The notes below the pieces were generated by a model, which did no database searches, had not been told where the DNA came from, and was given only the letters and a program-made list of their open reading frames with translations. 64,000 nucleotides of DNA, from assembly GCA_015057305.1 (NCBI GenBank), contig SVES01000013.1, forward strand, positions 1 through 64,000, given 5' to 3'. Below are positions 45,828-55,531 of the stretch, piece after piece (position 1 is the stretch's first letter; each line of letters starts with the position of its first letter). Position numbers and translations under genes: made by a program. The DNA is from Pseudobutyrivibrio ruminis. GTDB taxonomy: Bacteria > Bacillota > Clostridia > Lachnospirales > Lachnospiraceae.

Positions 45828-47330
45828 TTATTTATCCTCTTTTCGAAGAAGCTCCATTTTCATGTTGTAATAATTTGGTGTCATATCCAGGTAATGCTTG
45901 TGAGGATTTTCAAAACGCTGTTCCTCTTGCCAAACACTATTGTTAAGCTGATCCTGAACTCTGGCTCTAATTGTTTGCATATCCTCATCATCAACTGCTG
46001 CTTTACCGTTAACTATAAGGGGTTTTTGCAACAATTCTGCTGTGCAATTTTCAAAAATATGGGTACTTTTCCATGGTTGTTCAGGATCAACAAATTTGTA
46101 GCCTCCCTCAACATCCATATCTATTACCTCACCCTTGATTGCCAACAGGTCTGCCACCGCTCTACCTGATTCATCTTTGATTCGATAAACATCCTTTAAG
46201 CCAGGATTGGTAATTTTTTCAACTGTTTCAGATATTTTTATTTTTGGAATAATCTCACCAGTCTTGGGATTGGTCACTGCACAAAGCTTATAAACTGCCC
46301 CAAATACAGGCTCAGATTTTGCTGTGATAAGCCTCTCACCAACACCAAAAGAATTAACCTGTCCACCCTGCTGCAAAATAGATGTAATAGTGTACTCGTC
46401 CAGGGAATTGCTAACGATTATCTTAGCCTGACTAAAGCCAGCATCATCTAACATCTTTCTTGCTTTCTTGGTAAGATATGCCAAATCTCCCGAATCGATT
46501 CTGATTCCAAAGCTCTTTGACTCTATACCACTATCTCTCATCTCTTGAAATACCTTGATAGCATTTGGCACTCCAGATTTTAGCACATTATAAGTGTCTA
46601 CCAATAGAATGCAGTTATTTGGGTAGCTTTTGGCAAAGCTTCTAAAGGCTTGTAATTCCGAGGTTCTATAGTCATTATCATCGGAAGTGAAATACATAAC
46701 ATAGCTGTGAGCCATAGTTCCGCCAATAGGAATATCAAAATATTGACCGGCAGAAACAGTAGCTGTTCCGCTAGCTCCACCTATGTATGCAGCTCTGGCT
46801 CCGTAAATTGCCGCATCATTGTTATGAGCTCGCCTAGCGCCAAAGTCAGAAACTGCTCTTCCTGCTGCCGCCCTGACTATTCTGCTGGCTTTTGTTGCAA
46901 TAAGTGACTGGTGATTTACCTGAGCTAAAATCTCAGTCTCAACCAGCTGAGCCTCAATAATTGGAGCTGTAACCGTGATAATCGGCTCATTAGGGTACAT
47001 AATAGTTCCCTCTAAAAATGCATCAACATTACCAGTAAATTTGAAGTTCTTTAAATACTCCAGAAAATCCTCTGTGAAATGTCCCACACTTCTAAGATAT
47101 TCAATATCTTCCTCTGTGAAATGCATATTTAGCAAATAATCCTTTACTTGCTGCAGGCCTGCAAAAATTGCGAAGCCGCCCCCATCTGGATTTACTCTGT
47201 AGAACACATCAAAACTAACCTTAGTATTATTGTCTATACTAGGGTCATTGAAATATGCATTTGCCATTGTCAGCTCATATTCATCCATCATCATAGTTAG
47301 ATTACGAGCTTTATCCTGTGTTTGTTTCAT
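45828..47330 (-). CDS. pncB: Nicotinate phosphoribosyltransferase
   Basis: LTMMMDEYELTMANAYF, SDFGARRAHNNDAAIYGARAAYIGGASGTATV, IRIDSGDLAYLTKKAR. Confidence 0.95.
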   Translation of the reverse strand: MKQTQDKARNLTMMMDEYELTMANAYFNDPSIDNNTKVSFDVFYRVNPDGGGFAIFAGLQQVKDYLLNMHFTEEDIEYLRSVGHFTEDFLEYLKNFKFTGNVDAFLEGTIMYPNEPIITVTAPIIEAQLVETEILAQVNHQSLIATKASRIVRAAAGRAVSDFGARRAHNNDAAIYGARAAYIGGASGTATVSAGQYFDIPIGGTMAHSYVMYFTSDDNDYRTSELQAFRSFAKSYPNNCILLVDTYNVLKSGVPNAIKVFQEMRDSGIESKSFGIRIDSGDLAYLTKKARKMLDDAGFSQAKIIVSNSLDEYTITSILQQGGQVNSFGVGERLITAKSEPVFGAVYKLCAVTNPKTGEIIPKIKISETVEKITNPGLKDVYRIKDESGRAVADLLAIKGEVIDMDVEGGYKFVDPEQPWKSTHIFENCTAELLQKPLIVNGKAAVDDEDMQTIRARVQDQLNNSVWQEEQRFENPHKHYLDMTPNYYNMKMELLRKEDK

Positions 47331-47331
47331 T

Positions 47332-47553
47332 TTATTCCCCCGGTGCGCTATTTATAACCTTTCCTGTATTCCAAAGCATTGCTGATTTTTCTGCGGCAGC
47401 AACTTTTCCTGCCTCATCCTTATAGCCCACTGTGCCTGTATAACTGCCACAATCCAAGCAGGCAACATAAAAGCCCTTGTCCTCAGCCTCTAGGATTCCT
47501 GGCCCTCCACATATTGGACAATCGTGTAATTCAATATCGTCTATGGTATTCAT
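47332..47553 (-). CDS. Lar-like zinc-ribbon protein (restriction-alleviation family-like)
   Basis: LHDCPICGGPGILEAEDKGFYVACLDCGSYTGT...AEKSAMLWNTGK. Confidence 0.72.
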   Translation of the reverse strand: MNTIDDIELHDCPICGGPGILEAEDKGFYVACLDCGSYTGTVGYKDEAGKVAAAEKSAMLWNTGKVINSAPGE

Positions 47554-47579
47554 TTTCTGTTCCTTTCTTTCCTAAAAAA

Positions 47580-47605
47580 TAAGGTGTAGCCTAAGCTACA
47601 CCTTA
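47580..47605 (-). terminator. Intrinsic terminator of the MCP gene
   Basis: TAAGGTGTAGC-CTAA-GCTACACCTTA; on the minus strand followed by TTTTTT. Confidence 0.92.
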
Positions 47606-47628
47606 GCATATCTATTTTACACTTTTTT

Positions 47629-49119
47629 CTACTTAAGTGCCATCTCTTCCATCTCTTTTGCTATTTTATTAATAACCTCAAGAGTTTCATTCATATTTGA
47701 AAGGGCATCCATAGCATCATCGCTTACTGAACCAACTGTATCAGTGGCTGCTGCAACCTCCTGTGAAGTAGCTGACAGATTTGTAATATTGTCCATAATC
47801 TCGGTGTTTGCAGACAGTACACTTTCTACAGAACCCTTTACCTGAACAACGCCGCCTCTAAGCTCATCGGTACCTTCCTTGATTGTATCCAGCTTAGAGC
47901 CTGTCTCTGTAATGAGTTCATTTTGTCTGCTGGCATATTCAGCAGATTTTGACATTGCTGATGCTGCAGATTTTGCATCTGATGTAAGTCTTTCTATGAT
48001 TCGTGCAATCTCTTCTGTTGCTTCTCTGGTGCTCTCTGATAGGGCTCTAATTTCGTCTGCAACAACGGCAAAGCCCTTTCCTGCCTCACCAGCTCTTGCA
48101 GCCTCAATAGATGCATTCAAAGCCAACAAATTGGTCTGGCTCGAAATACCAAGAATAGTCTCTGTGATACCCTGGATATCCTGGATACTATCATTAAGAG
48201 CCTGTGTAGTATTACTAGTTTCGATATTAATATTTGCTACCTTTTCTGCCTGGCTCTTTAATTTATTTATTAAATCTACACCTTCATTAACTGAATCTTC
48301 TACACGTAATGAAACATCATCAATATTATTCGCTTCTGCCTCTACAGACTGGATGCTTTCTTGAATAACAGCTGTTTTGTTAGTCTGATTTTCAATAGCC
48401 TCTGCTGTAGTCTTGGTTCCTTCTACAATCTCACCAACTGAAACATGTACAGTTTCCATAGACTCATTTAACTTGCTTGAAACATCATTGGCTTCAACAA
48501 ACTTCTGATTTAGTTGCTCTGCCAAATCCACAATAGTCTCTGAGGTTTCTTTAATATCTGCTGCATGATCTCTGATTGTATCAAGTGTCTCTGTTGTCTG
48601 ACGACGCTGCTGTTTGCAAACAATTACTGCTATAGTACATGCAATTAAACTGAATACCAGCTGTGTGACTAAATCACGTACTGAAATATTTCCTCTGTTG
48701 ATTTCAATTATTCCAGATACAATCAAACTAAAATTCGCGATAATGCAGCCAATTCTAACTGTGCTTGCCTCACCATATATCATTACAATAAGGATAATTG
48801 TATACATGAAGATATACATATTTGTATCACTAGGATAAAATATATTTATCAAAAACATAGCAACCATAGATAATGTAATGCAGAACTTGTATTTATATTT
48901 ATCGCCAAACATCATGGCACAAACTTGAAATAGAATAATGTCAAGTACTGCTATGACAAGTCGAATCGTATCTAATACATTTACTCCGTCCATTATCAAT
49001 GAACGTATTGCAAAAAAGATTAGCGCTAAACAAGTAATTGTTCCACAGTACCTAGCTAATCTATTTTTTTCCGCCATTTGTCTGGTTTCGATTTCCATTT
49101 TCCCGTTAGATTCGCTCAT
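47629..49119 (-). CDS. Methyl-accepting chemotaxis protein with multi-helix N-terminal membrane domain
   Basis: [50 protein letters not shown]. Confidence 0.95.
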   Translation of the reverse strand: MSESNGKMEIETRQMAEKNRLARYCGTITCLALIFFAIRSLIMDGVNVLDTIRLVIAVLDIILFQVCAMMFGDKYKYKFCITLSMVAMFLINIFYPSDTNMYIFMYTIILIVMIYGEASTVRIGCIIANFSLIVSGIIEINRGNISVRDLVTQLVFSLIACTIAVIVCKQQRRQTTETLDTIRDHAADIKETSETIVDLAEQLNQKFVEANDVSSKLNESMETVHVSVGEIVEGTKTTAEAIENQTNKTAVIQESIQSVEAEANNIDDVSLRVEDSVNEGVDLINKLKSQAEKVANINIETSNTTQALNDSIQDIQGITETILGISSQTNLLALNASIEAARAGEAGKGFAVVADEIRALSESTREATEEIARIIERLTSDAKSAASAMSKSAEYASRQNELITETGSKLDTIKEGTDELRGGVVQVKGSVESVLSANTEIMDNITNLSATSQEVAAATDTVGSVSDDAMDALSNMNETLEVINKIAKEMEEMALK

Positions 49120-49243
49120 TTAGTTGTCCTCCATACCTATCCTATATAATATTAAATGATAGTCATCGCATAGCTAGTATATCAAGAATGTTTTGAATAT
49201 TGTGTGATTTCAGTAAATAATTCACAAAATTTTCATTTATCCC

Positions 49244-49477
49244 TCACTTTTTTAGTGCAGCAATTATCTCATCATAATTATCCCTGACATGAGGTCTCAC
49301 ACAGTTCACACAGGATTTTACTCCCTTTTCTGTAATCACAAAATTTCCCCCACATTTTTCTCCCAAATGATAAAGTGGGCAATAACAAAAAAGACAGTTA
49401 AAATCCTCTGGTTTAACTGCCTTGTGGCATGGAAAATATTCACATTCCTTGTTTTGAAAAAACTTGTAATGCTCCAT
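49244..49477 (-). CDS. Cysteine-rich small domain protein
   Basis: KECEYFPCHKAVKPEDFNCLFCYCPLYHLGEKCGGNFVITEKGVKSCVNC. Confidence 0.88.
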   Translation of the reverse strand: MEHYKFFQNKECEYFPCHKAVKPEDFNCLFCYCPLYHLGEKCGGNFVITEKGVKSCVNCVRPHVRDNYDEIIAALKK

Positions 49478-49483
49478 ATTCTA

Positions 49484-50779
49484 CTAACTTACCTTAAGCT
49501 TAAACTTTTGCAAGTCATGCTCATTATCTACCTCAGCAAAGGTTGCTCCAAGCTTTGTGAGCTTTCCAACTATATCTTCATAACCGCGCTGAATATATTT
49601 AATATCGTCAATCACAGTAATGCCATCTGCTGCAAGCCCTGCGATAATTAGTGCCGCACCAGCTCTAAGATCAGGAGCCTGCACTCTTGCTCCTGTATAT
49701 CTTGCAACTCCTGTAATGATTGCAACTGTACTTTCTACCTTTATATTAGCACCCATTCGAGCCAATTCATCAACATATTTAAAACGATTCTCAAAAATAG
49801 ATTCTGTTACTGTGCTAGTACCCTCGGCTATTGCAAGCACTGCTGTTATTTCAGGCTGCATATCTGTAGGGAAGCCTGGATATGGCAAGGTTGTAACATG
49901 AGTACTTGATAGCTTTCTGCCTTTTCCAATCACTCTAACTGCATCATCATACTCTTCAATAACACATCCAGCTTCGATTAGCTTTGCTGATGTAGCCTCT
50001 AAATGCTTAGGAATAACATTTTTAATAAGCACATCACCGTGAGTAGCAGCTGTAGCACACATATATGTACCAGCTTCAATCTGATCTGGTATAACTGCAT
50101 AGGTAGTGCCGTGAAGCTTTGGCACACCAACTATACGAATAACATCTGTACCAGCACCTCTGATATTTGCACCCATACTATTAAGGAATGAGGCAACATC
50201 TACCACGTGTGGCTCTTTAGCTGCATTTTCTATAGTTGTCTTGCCCTCTGCAAGCACTGCTGCAAGCATAATATTAATAGTAGCTCCAACAGATACCTTG
50301 TCCAAGAAAATGTGACTACCAACAAGCTTATCTGCTCTTGCTGACCAAAGTCCATAGGACACATCCACATTTGCCCCTAGAGCCTTCAAACCCTTTACAT
50401 GCAAATCAATAGGGCGAGAGCCTATAAGACAACCACCTGGAAGTGCTACTTCTGCGCTTTTATATTTGCCTAACAGCGCTCCCATTAAGTAATAGGAAGC
50501 GCGAATCTTTTTTATATATTCGTAATCTACCGAAAGTCTATTAATACTTGAGCCAGTAATCTTTACAGTGTGGGCATCAACCCTATCAACTACCGCTCCA
50601 ATATCCTCAATGGCTCCAATAAGCACATTAATATCCTTAACATTTGGCAGATTTTCAATTGTTACAGTCTCGTCGGTCATTATGGCACCAGCCAATATAC
50701 CTAGGGCTGCATTTTTGGCACCGCTAATCTCAACCTCTCCACTGAGAGCTGTGCCACCCTTAATTACATACTGCTCCAT
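49484..50779 (-). CDS. murA: UDP-N-acetylglucosamine 1-carboxyvinyltransferase
   Basis: YVIKGGTALSGEVEISGAKNAALGILAGAIM; IRASYYLMGALLGKYKSAEVALPGGCLIGSRPIDLH; PGFPTDMQ. Confidence 0.96.
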   Translation of the reverse strand: MEQYVIKGGTALSGEVEISGAKNAALGILAGAIMTDETVTIENLPNVKDINVLIGAIEDIGAVVDRVDAHTVKITGSSINRLSVDYEYIKKIRASYYLMGALLGKYKSAEVALPGGCLIGSRPIDLHVKGLKALGANVDVSYGLWSARADKLVGSHIFLDKVSVGATINIMLAAVLAEGKTTIENAAKEPHVVDVASFLNSMGANIRGAGTDVIRIVGVPKLHGTTYAVIPDQIEAGTYMCATAATHGDVLIKNVIPKHLEATSAKLIEAGCVIEEYDDAVRVIGKGRKLSSTHVTTLPYPGFPTDMQPEITAVLAIAEGTSTVTESIFENRFKYVDELARMGANIKVESTVAIITGVARYTGARVQAPDLRAGAALIIAGLAADGITVIDDIKYIQRGYEDIVGKLTKLGATFAEVDNEHDLQKFKLKVS

Positions 50780-50787
50780 CTTATCTC

Positions 50788-52524
50788 CTATACTAATTGA
50801 CTCTGATATAATTTAGCATAAAAGCCATTTTTCTGCAACAACTCCCTATGGCTACCCTGTTCCACTATACTTCCATCCTTTACGAACAAAATAAGGTCTG
50901 CTTCTATGATTGTTGAAAGCCTGTGGGCAACAATAAAGGTTGTTCTGCCCTTCATCATCTTATTAAATGCTGATTGTATTTTCTGTTCTGTGCGCGTATC
51001 AATCGAGCTTGTGGCCTCATCCAATATTAACATTGGTGGAATATTAAGCATAACTCTTGTGATACACAAAAGCTGCATCTGTCCCTGAGACAGAGCCCCT
51101 CCTTCTGAAGAAAGAATTGTATCATAGCCATAAGGCATTCTTTTAATAAAGCTATGTGCATATGTGGCCTTAGCGGCTTCAACTATTTCTTCATCTGTTG
51201 CACTCCGATTTGCCATCCTAAGATTATCCCTTACGCTTGCATTTTTAAGCCAGGTTTCCTGAAGTACCATTCCAAAGCTTTGCCGCAGGTCATTAATAGG
51301 GATATCTTTTATATCTACACCATCAATAAGGATTTGACCTTTATCAATATCATAAAATCTCATGAGAAGATTTATAATTGTACTTTTTCCTGCTCCAGTT
51401 GGTCCCACTATGGCGATGCGCTGACCACTTTTAACTGATAGATTCAAATGTTCAATAAGCTTCTTATTCTTATCATAGGAGAAGAACACGTCCTTAAATT
51501 CTATCTCTCCTTTAATATCAGACAGAGCTTTTTCACCTTCATCTATCTCAATTTCAGCATCTATCATTTCGAACAATCTGGCTGCGCAGGCTAAAGCGTT
51601 TTGGAATTCTGTAATAACTCCTGAAATTTCATTAAATGGCTTAGCATATGTGCTGGCATAAGAAAGAAAGCTTGTTAAACCACCTACCGAAATACCTCCA
51701 CCTATGGCAAGGATTGCACCAAACACTCCTACTGCTGCATAGATTATATTATTTATAAGCCTTGTACTAGGATTAACTGTTGATGAATAAAATGTTGCTT
51801 TCATAGAAGCATCTCGAAGACTATTATTCATCTTGTCAAAGTTTTCTATGGCTCTATTTTCATAGTCCATATTTCTGACAATGTTTTTACCAGTAATCAT
51901 CTCTTCTATATAAGAAGTTTCAATTCCTCTAAGCTTGGCCTGCTCCCCGAAAAACTTGTAAGTCTTTTCCGAGATAAACTTTGCAAGCAAAAGAGATGCA
52001 GGTGTTGCAATAATTACTATCAGTGCAATCTTTACTGAAATCATCAGCATAAAATAGATTGTACCAAGTATTGTAAGCACCCCTGTGAAAAACTGAGTAA
52101 AGCCCATCAAAAGTCCATCTGCAAATGTATCTGCATCAGAGACGATTCGGCTCACATAATCACCATGTGGATGTGAATCTATCTGGGATAGCTTCATATG
52201 CTGTAGCTTTCTAAATGCTCTATCTCGAAGATTCTTGGTTACATTATAGGTAATGGAATTATTTACCCTGTTCATTATCCACTGGGTAAAGAATGTGGCT
52301 GCCACTGTAACAGCCATCTGCTGCAACACCACTATTAGCTTGTCATAATCGATCTGGCCCTTACCAACTATACAATCCACAGCCCTACCTGTAAGAATAG
52401 GAATCCTGAGTGTTAAGTAAACTGTGGCAAGTGCACATATTAAGGAGACGATTATTTGAAAACTATAGCTTTTCAGCTCTGTTAAAACACGATTTAATAT
52501 ATTCCCTTGAGACTTATTATTCAT
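50788..52524 (-). CDS. ABC exporter half-transporter (ATPase/permease)
   Basis: GQRIAIVGPTGAGKSTIINLLMRFYDIDKGQILIDG, LSQGQMQLLCITRVMLNIPPMLILDEATSSID. Start moved to MNNKSQGN, overlapping the upstream stop. Confidence 0.94.
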   Translation of the reverse strand: MNNKSQGNILNRVLTELKSYSFQIIVSLICALATVYLTLRIPILTGRAVDCIVGKGQIDYDKLIVVLQQMAVTVAATFFTQWIMNRVNNSITYNVTKNLRDRAFRKLQHMKLSQIDSHPHGDYVSRIVSDADTFADGLLMGFTQFFTGVLTILGTIYFMLMISVKIALIVIIATPASLLLAKFISEKTYKFFGEQAKLRGIETSYIEEMITGKNIVRNMDYENRAIENFDKMNNSLRDASMKATFYSSTVNPSTRLINNIIYAAVGVFGAILAIGGGISVGGLTSFLSYASTYAKPFNEISGVITEFQNALACAARLFEMIDAEIEIDEGEKALSDIKGEIEFKDVFFSYDKNKKLIEHLNLSVKSGQRIAIVGPTGAGKSTIINLLMRFYDIDKGQILIDGVDIKDIPINDLRQSFGMVLQETWLKNASVRDNLRMANRSATDEEIVEAAKATYAHSFIKRMPYGYDTILSSEGGALSQGQMQLLCITRVMLNIPPMLILDEATSSIDTRTEQKIQSAFNKMMKGRTTFIVAHRLSTIIEADLILFVKDGSIVEQGSHRELLQKNGFYAKLYQSQLV

Positions 52525-54265
52525 TTGCAGCCTCCTCTCTAGGATACTGGCAATAATATATCTCCTGGTATGCTTCGCAGTTCTTAAGTAAAGTTTCGTG
52601 ATTGCCAAGTCCCACACATTTGCCGTCATCCAGCACCAAAATCTGGTCTGCTTCAATTACGGATGAAGCTCTCTGGGAAACTATAATTAGAGTAGGGTGC
52701 CAACTAAGATTCATAAGCGCCTTTTTAAGCTTTGCTTCTGTGGCAAGATCTAATGCGCTTGCAGAATCGTCTAACAACAAATATTTAGGCTGGCCTATAA
52801 GGGCCCTTGCTATAGTAAGACGCTGTCTTTGTCCACCAGAGAAATTAGCGCCTCTGCCCTTCACCTCAGTATCAATGCCACCTTCCTTTGCTTCAACAAA
52901 GTCCAGGGCCTGTGCAATGCCAAGAGCTGATTTGATTTCCTCTGTATCTGGATTAGTTCCAGACATTTCCATATTACTTCTGACAGTGCCACTAAAAAGA
53001 TATGCCTTCTGAGGAACTATACCAAAGCATTTAGCAAGATAGCTATCATCATATTGGTTTACATTAATACCGCCTATTTCAATGGAGCCAGCGGAAACAT
53101 CATAGGTGTGATTAAGGAGCTTAAGAAGGGTACTCTTTCCTGAACCAGTACCACCAATAATACCAAGTGTAGAACCTGCAGGGATTTCCAGATTAATATT
53201 CTCCAAATCCATATCTGCTGTGCCATTGTAGCTAAATGATACATTCTTAATTGATATTGGCTGAGGTGCGGCATTGCTATAGGTAATTATATCCTTATTT
53301 AATTTATCAAATCTTCGTTCATCTGCCTTCATCTCCATAAGCTCCTGCACTCTATCAGCAGATGGAAAAGCCTTCATTAAAAGAACAATTAGATTGGCAA
53401 GCTTTATAAGCTCTACCAATATCTGACCCATGTAATTAACCAATGCCACTACATCACCCTGCAATATAAATCCATTATCCACTCTATGCATTGCTACATA
53501 AATAAGGAACACTATGCCAAGATTTACAACTACATAGGTAACTGGATTTAAAAGGGCTGAAACCTTGCCCGTGCCAATCTGCATGTTAGCAAGCTGTCCT
53601 GTCTTTGCCTCAAAGCTTTCCTTTTCCTCATCCACCTGACAGAATGCTCTAAGTACTCTAGAGCCTTCAAGATTTTCTGAAACAGCATGTAGTACTTTTT
53701 CAAGTTTAGCTGCTATAGACTTATACCTTGGGAGTGTATAGCGCATGATGAAATACACTATTATAGAAAGCATTGCTACCACTAGCACGAAAATAAATGC
53801 TGATTTAATATCAACTATAAATGCCATTACTATAGCCCCTGCCACTATGAATGGTGAGCGCAAAAATAATCTAAGAACCATATTAATTGCATTTTGAATC
53901 TGATTGATATCGTTTGTTATTCTGGTAGTAAGTACTTCCTCTCCAATGCTTTCTTTCACACCTTGAGACAAGGACATGATTTTGGCAAATAAATCTCTTC
54001 TAATTTCTGCTGCTGTAAACACGGCAACATATGCACTAAAATATTGAGCGGTAATAGAAAATACTAATCCAACTATTGCCAAAAATAATAAAACCCCACT
54101 CATCCTAATGATGTAGTGGATATCTGAGCTAGCAATACCCTTGTTAATAATTGCTGCCATAACAAGTGGTACTAAAAGCTCAAATATAGCCTCTAACATT
54201 TTGAATAGTGGGGCAAGTATTGCTCTGATTTTATATTTTTTTATGTAATTAATAATAAAACTCAT
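52517..54265 (-). CDS. ABC exporter half-transporter (ATPase/permease)
   Basis: LGIIGGTGSGKSTLLKLLNHTYDV, FSGGQRQRLTIARALIGQPKYLLLDDSASALD. Confidence 0.94.
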   Translation of the reverse strand: MSFIINYIKKYKIRAILAPLFKMLEAIFELLVPLVMAAIINKGIASSDIHYIIRMSGVLLFLAIVGLVFSITAQYFSAYVAVFTAAEIRRDLFAKIMSLSQGVKESIGEEVLTTRITNDINQIQNAINMVLRLFLRSPFIVAGAIVMAFIVDIKSAFIFVLVVAMLSIIVYFIMRYTLPRYKSIAAKLEKVLHAVSENLEGSRVLRAFCQVDEEKESFEAKTGQLANMQIGTGKVSALLNPVTYVVVNLGIVFLIYVAMHRVDNGFILQGDVVALVNYMGQILVELIKLANLIVLLMKAFPSADRVQELMEMKADERRFDKLNKDIITYSNAAPQPISIKNVSFSYNGTADMDLENINLEIPAGSTLGIIGGTGSGKSTLLKLLNHTYDVSAGSIEIGGINVNQYDDSYLAKCFGIVPQKAYLFSGTVRSNMEMSGTNPDTEEIKSALGIAQALDFVEAKEGGIDTEVKGRGANFSGGQRQRLTIARALIGQPKYLLLDDSASALDLATEAKLKKALMNLSWHPTLIIVSQRASSVIEADQILVLDDGKCVGLGNHETLLKNCEAYQEIYYCQYPREEAANE

Positions 54266-54271
54266 ACTAAC

Positions 54272-55456
54272 TTACTCTGCTTCTGTATTATCAGTTGCTT
54301 CTTCTGTTGTTTCCTCAGATACATCTTCTGTTTCTGTCTGCTCCTCGGTTACTTCTTCAGCACCTTCTTCTACAGTTTCATCAGTAGTTTCTTCTGTAGC
54401 ATCTTCTGTTGTAGCATCCTCTGTTGTAGCATCTTCAGCATCCTCAGTTTGCGTAGCCTGGAACAATGCATCAAATTTTACTTTAGACCATGCTTTATCA
54501 GAAACCTTCCATGTAATCGCTGATTTCCAAGTCTCCATAAGTGAATCAAATGCTTCTGTCTGTAGAGACTCCCTCTTTGTCTGAGAAGCTTCCTCGTCAT
54601 GATCTGCATCAATACGAATTACATAGAATCCAACACCATCTACTTCAATTACGTCTGAAATTTCACCTTCGCCAAGAGCCTCTGCTGCCTCGATAATTGA
54701 CATATCCATACCTGTGTCTTCTTCCTCACCCTTTAGGTATGAATAAGTCTGTGCAGTAAGTCCAAGCTCTTCTACTGTTGCATCAAAATCCTCTGAAGTC
54801 GCCAGTTGCTTTGCCTGAGCCTTCATATCTGTGATTTCATCTTCTGTATACTCAACTGCATTTCCTTCTTCGTCTGTTGTTCCACTGGTATCAAAGGAAA
54901 CATATGAAAATGTACGCATCCAGCAAGCTTCATCAGTAATATCTGCATCTGAGGCCTCTTTAGCAGCTTCTGAAACTAGCGAATAATATGTTCTATATTC
55001 GAGATATTCTTTAACATATTCCTCGGTAGCTCCCAATTCCTCAAGAGTTTCTTTAGAATTGTCTGCTATAAACTTTGCAGCTGCTTCAGCAATTGCTGTG
55101 TTTTGTTCTTCAGAAAGAGTAATTTCATAATCTGCCGCATGAATTTTAGCAAGATATTGTTCTTCCATCTCCTCAAGAACACTTTCCTTCGTATCATCCT
55201 CAAATGTGGAACCTGTACCAGACATATCTGTTGTCCACATTCCTTCTCCATAATAGGAAAGAAGATACTGATCATACATAGACTGCTGATATCTAGCTAC
55301 AAAATTGCCATATCCAAGTGAAATAGTATCCTTGGTGCCATCTCCTGTATTTATTGTTACAAGTGTTGCATCTGGATTAAGGCTGCCACAACCTGTAAAT
55401 AAAGTTGCTGCTGCAAGTGCCGCAACACCTACTGTTTTCATTCTATCCATCTTCAT
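54272..55456 (-). CDS. PrsA/SurA-like peptidyl-prolyl isomerase lipoprotein with acidic Thr/Glu-rich tail
   Basis: Lipobox-like ATLFTGCGSLN; foldase-like helical N-domain; rotamase-like EALGEGEISDVIEVDGVGFYVIRID; C-term TEDATTEDATTEDATEETTDETVEE. Confidence 0.8.
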   Translation of the reverse strand: MKMDRMKTVGVAALAAATLFTGCGSLNPDATLVTINTGDGTKDTISLGYGNFVARYQQSMYDQYLLSYYGEGMWTTDMSGTGSTFEDDTKESVLEEMEEQYLAKIHAADYEITLSEEQNTAIAEAAAKFIADNSKETLEELGATEEYVKEYLEYRTYYSLVSEAAKEASDADITDEACWMRTFSYVSFDTSGTTDEEGNAVEYTEDEITDMKAQAKQLATSEDFDATVEELGLTAQTYSYLKGEEEDTGMDMSIIEAAEALGEGEISDVIEVDGVGFYVIRIDADHDEEASQTKRESLQTEAFDSLMETWKSAITWKVSDKAWSKVKFDALFQATQTEDAEDATTEDATTEDATEETTDETVEEGAEEVTEEQTETEDVSEETTEEATDNTEAE

Positions 55457-55531
55457 TTTTTATCCTCCTGGGCTTTTATACCCATTATTCTCAACTTTTC
55501 ATATTATAGTTAATAATAGCTAATTAATCAA

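Noticed and set aside
47879-48364. 161-aa plus-strand ORF
   Set aside because: Antisense to the MCP coding region; composition is a mirror of the repetitive coiled-coil codons.
52602-53012. 136-aa plus-strand ORF
   Set aside because: Antisense to the ABC transporter ATPase domain; no protein-like features.
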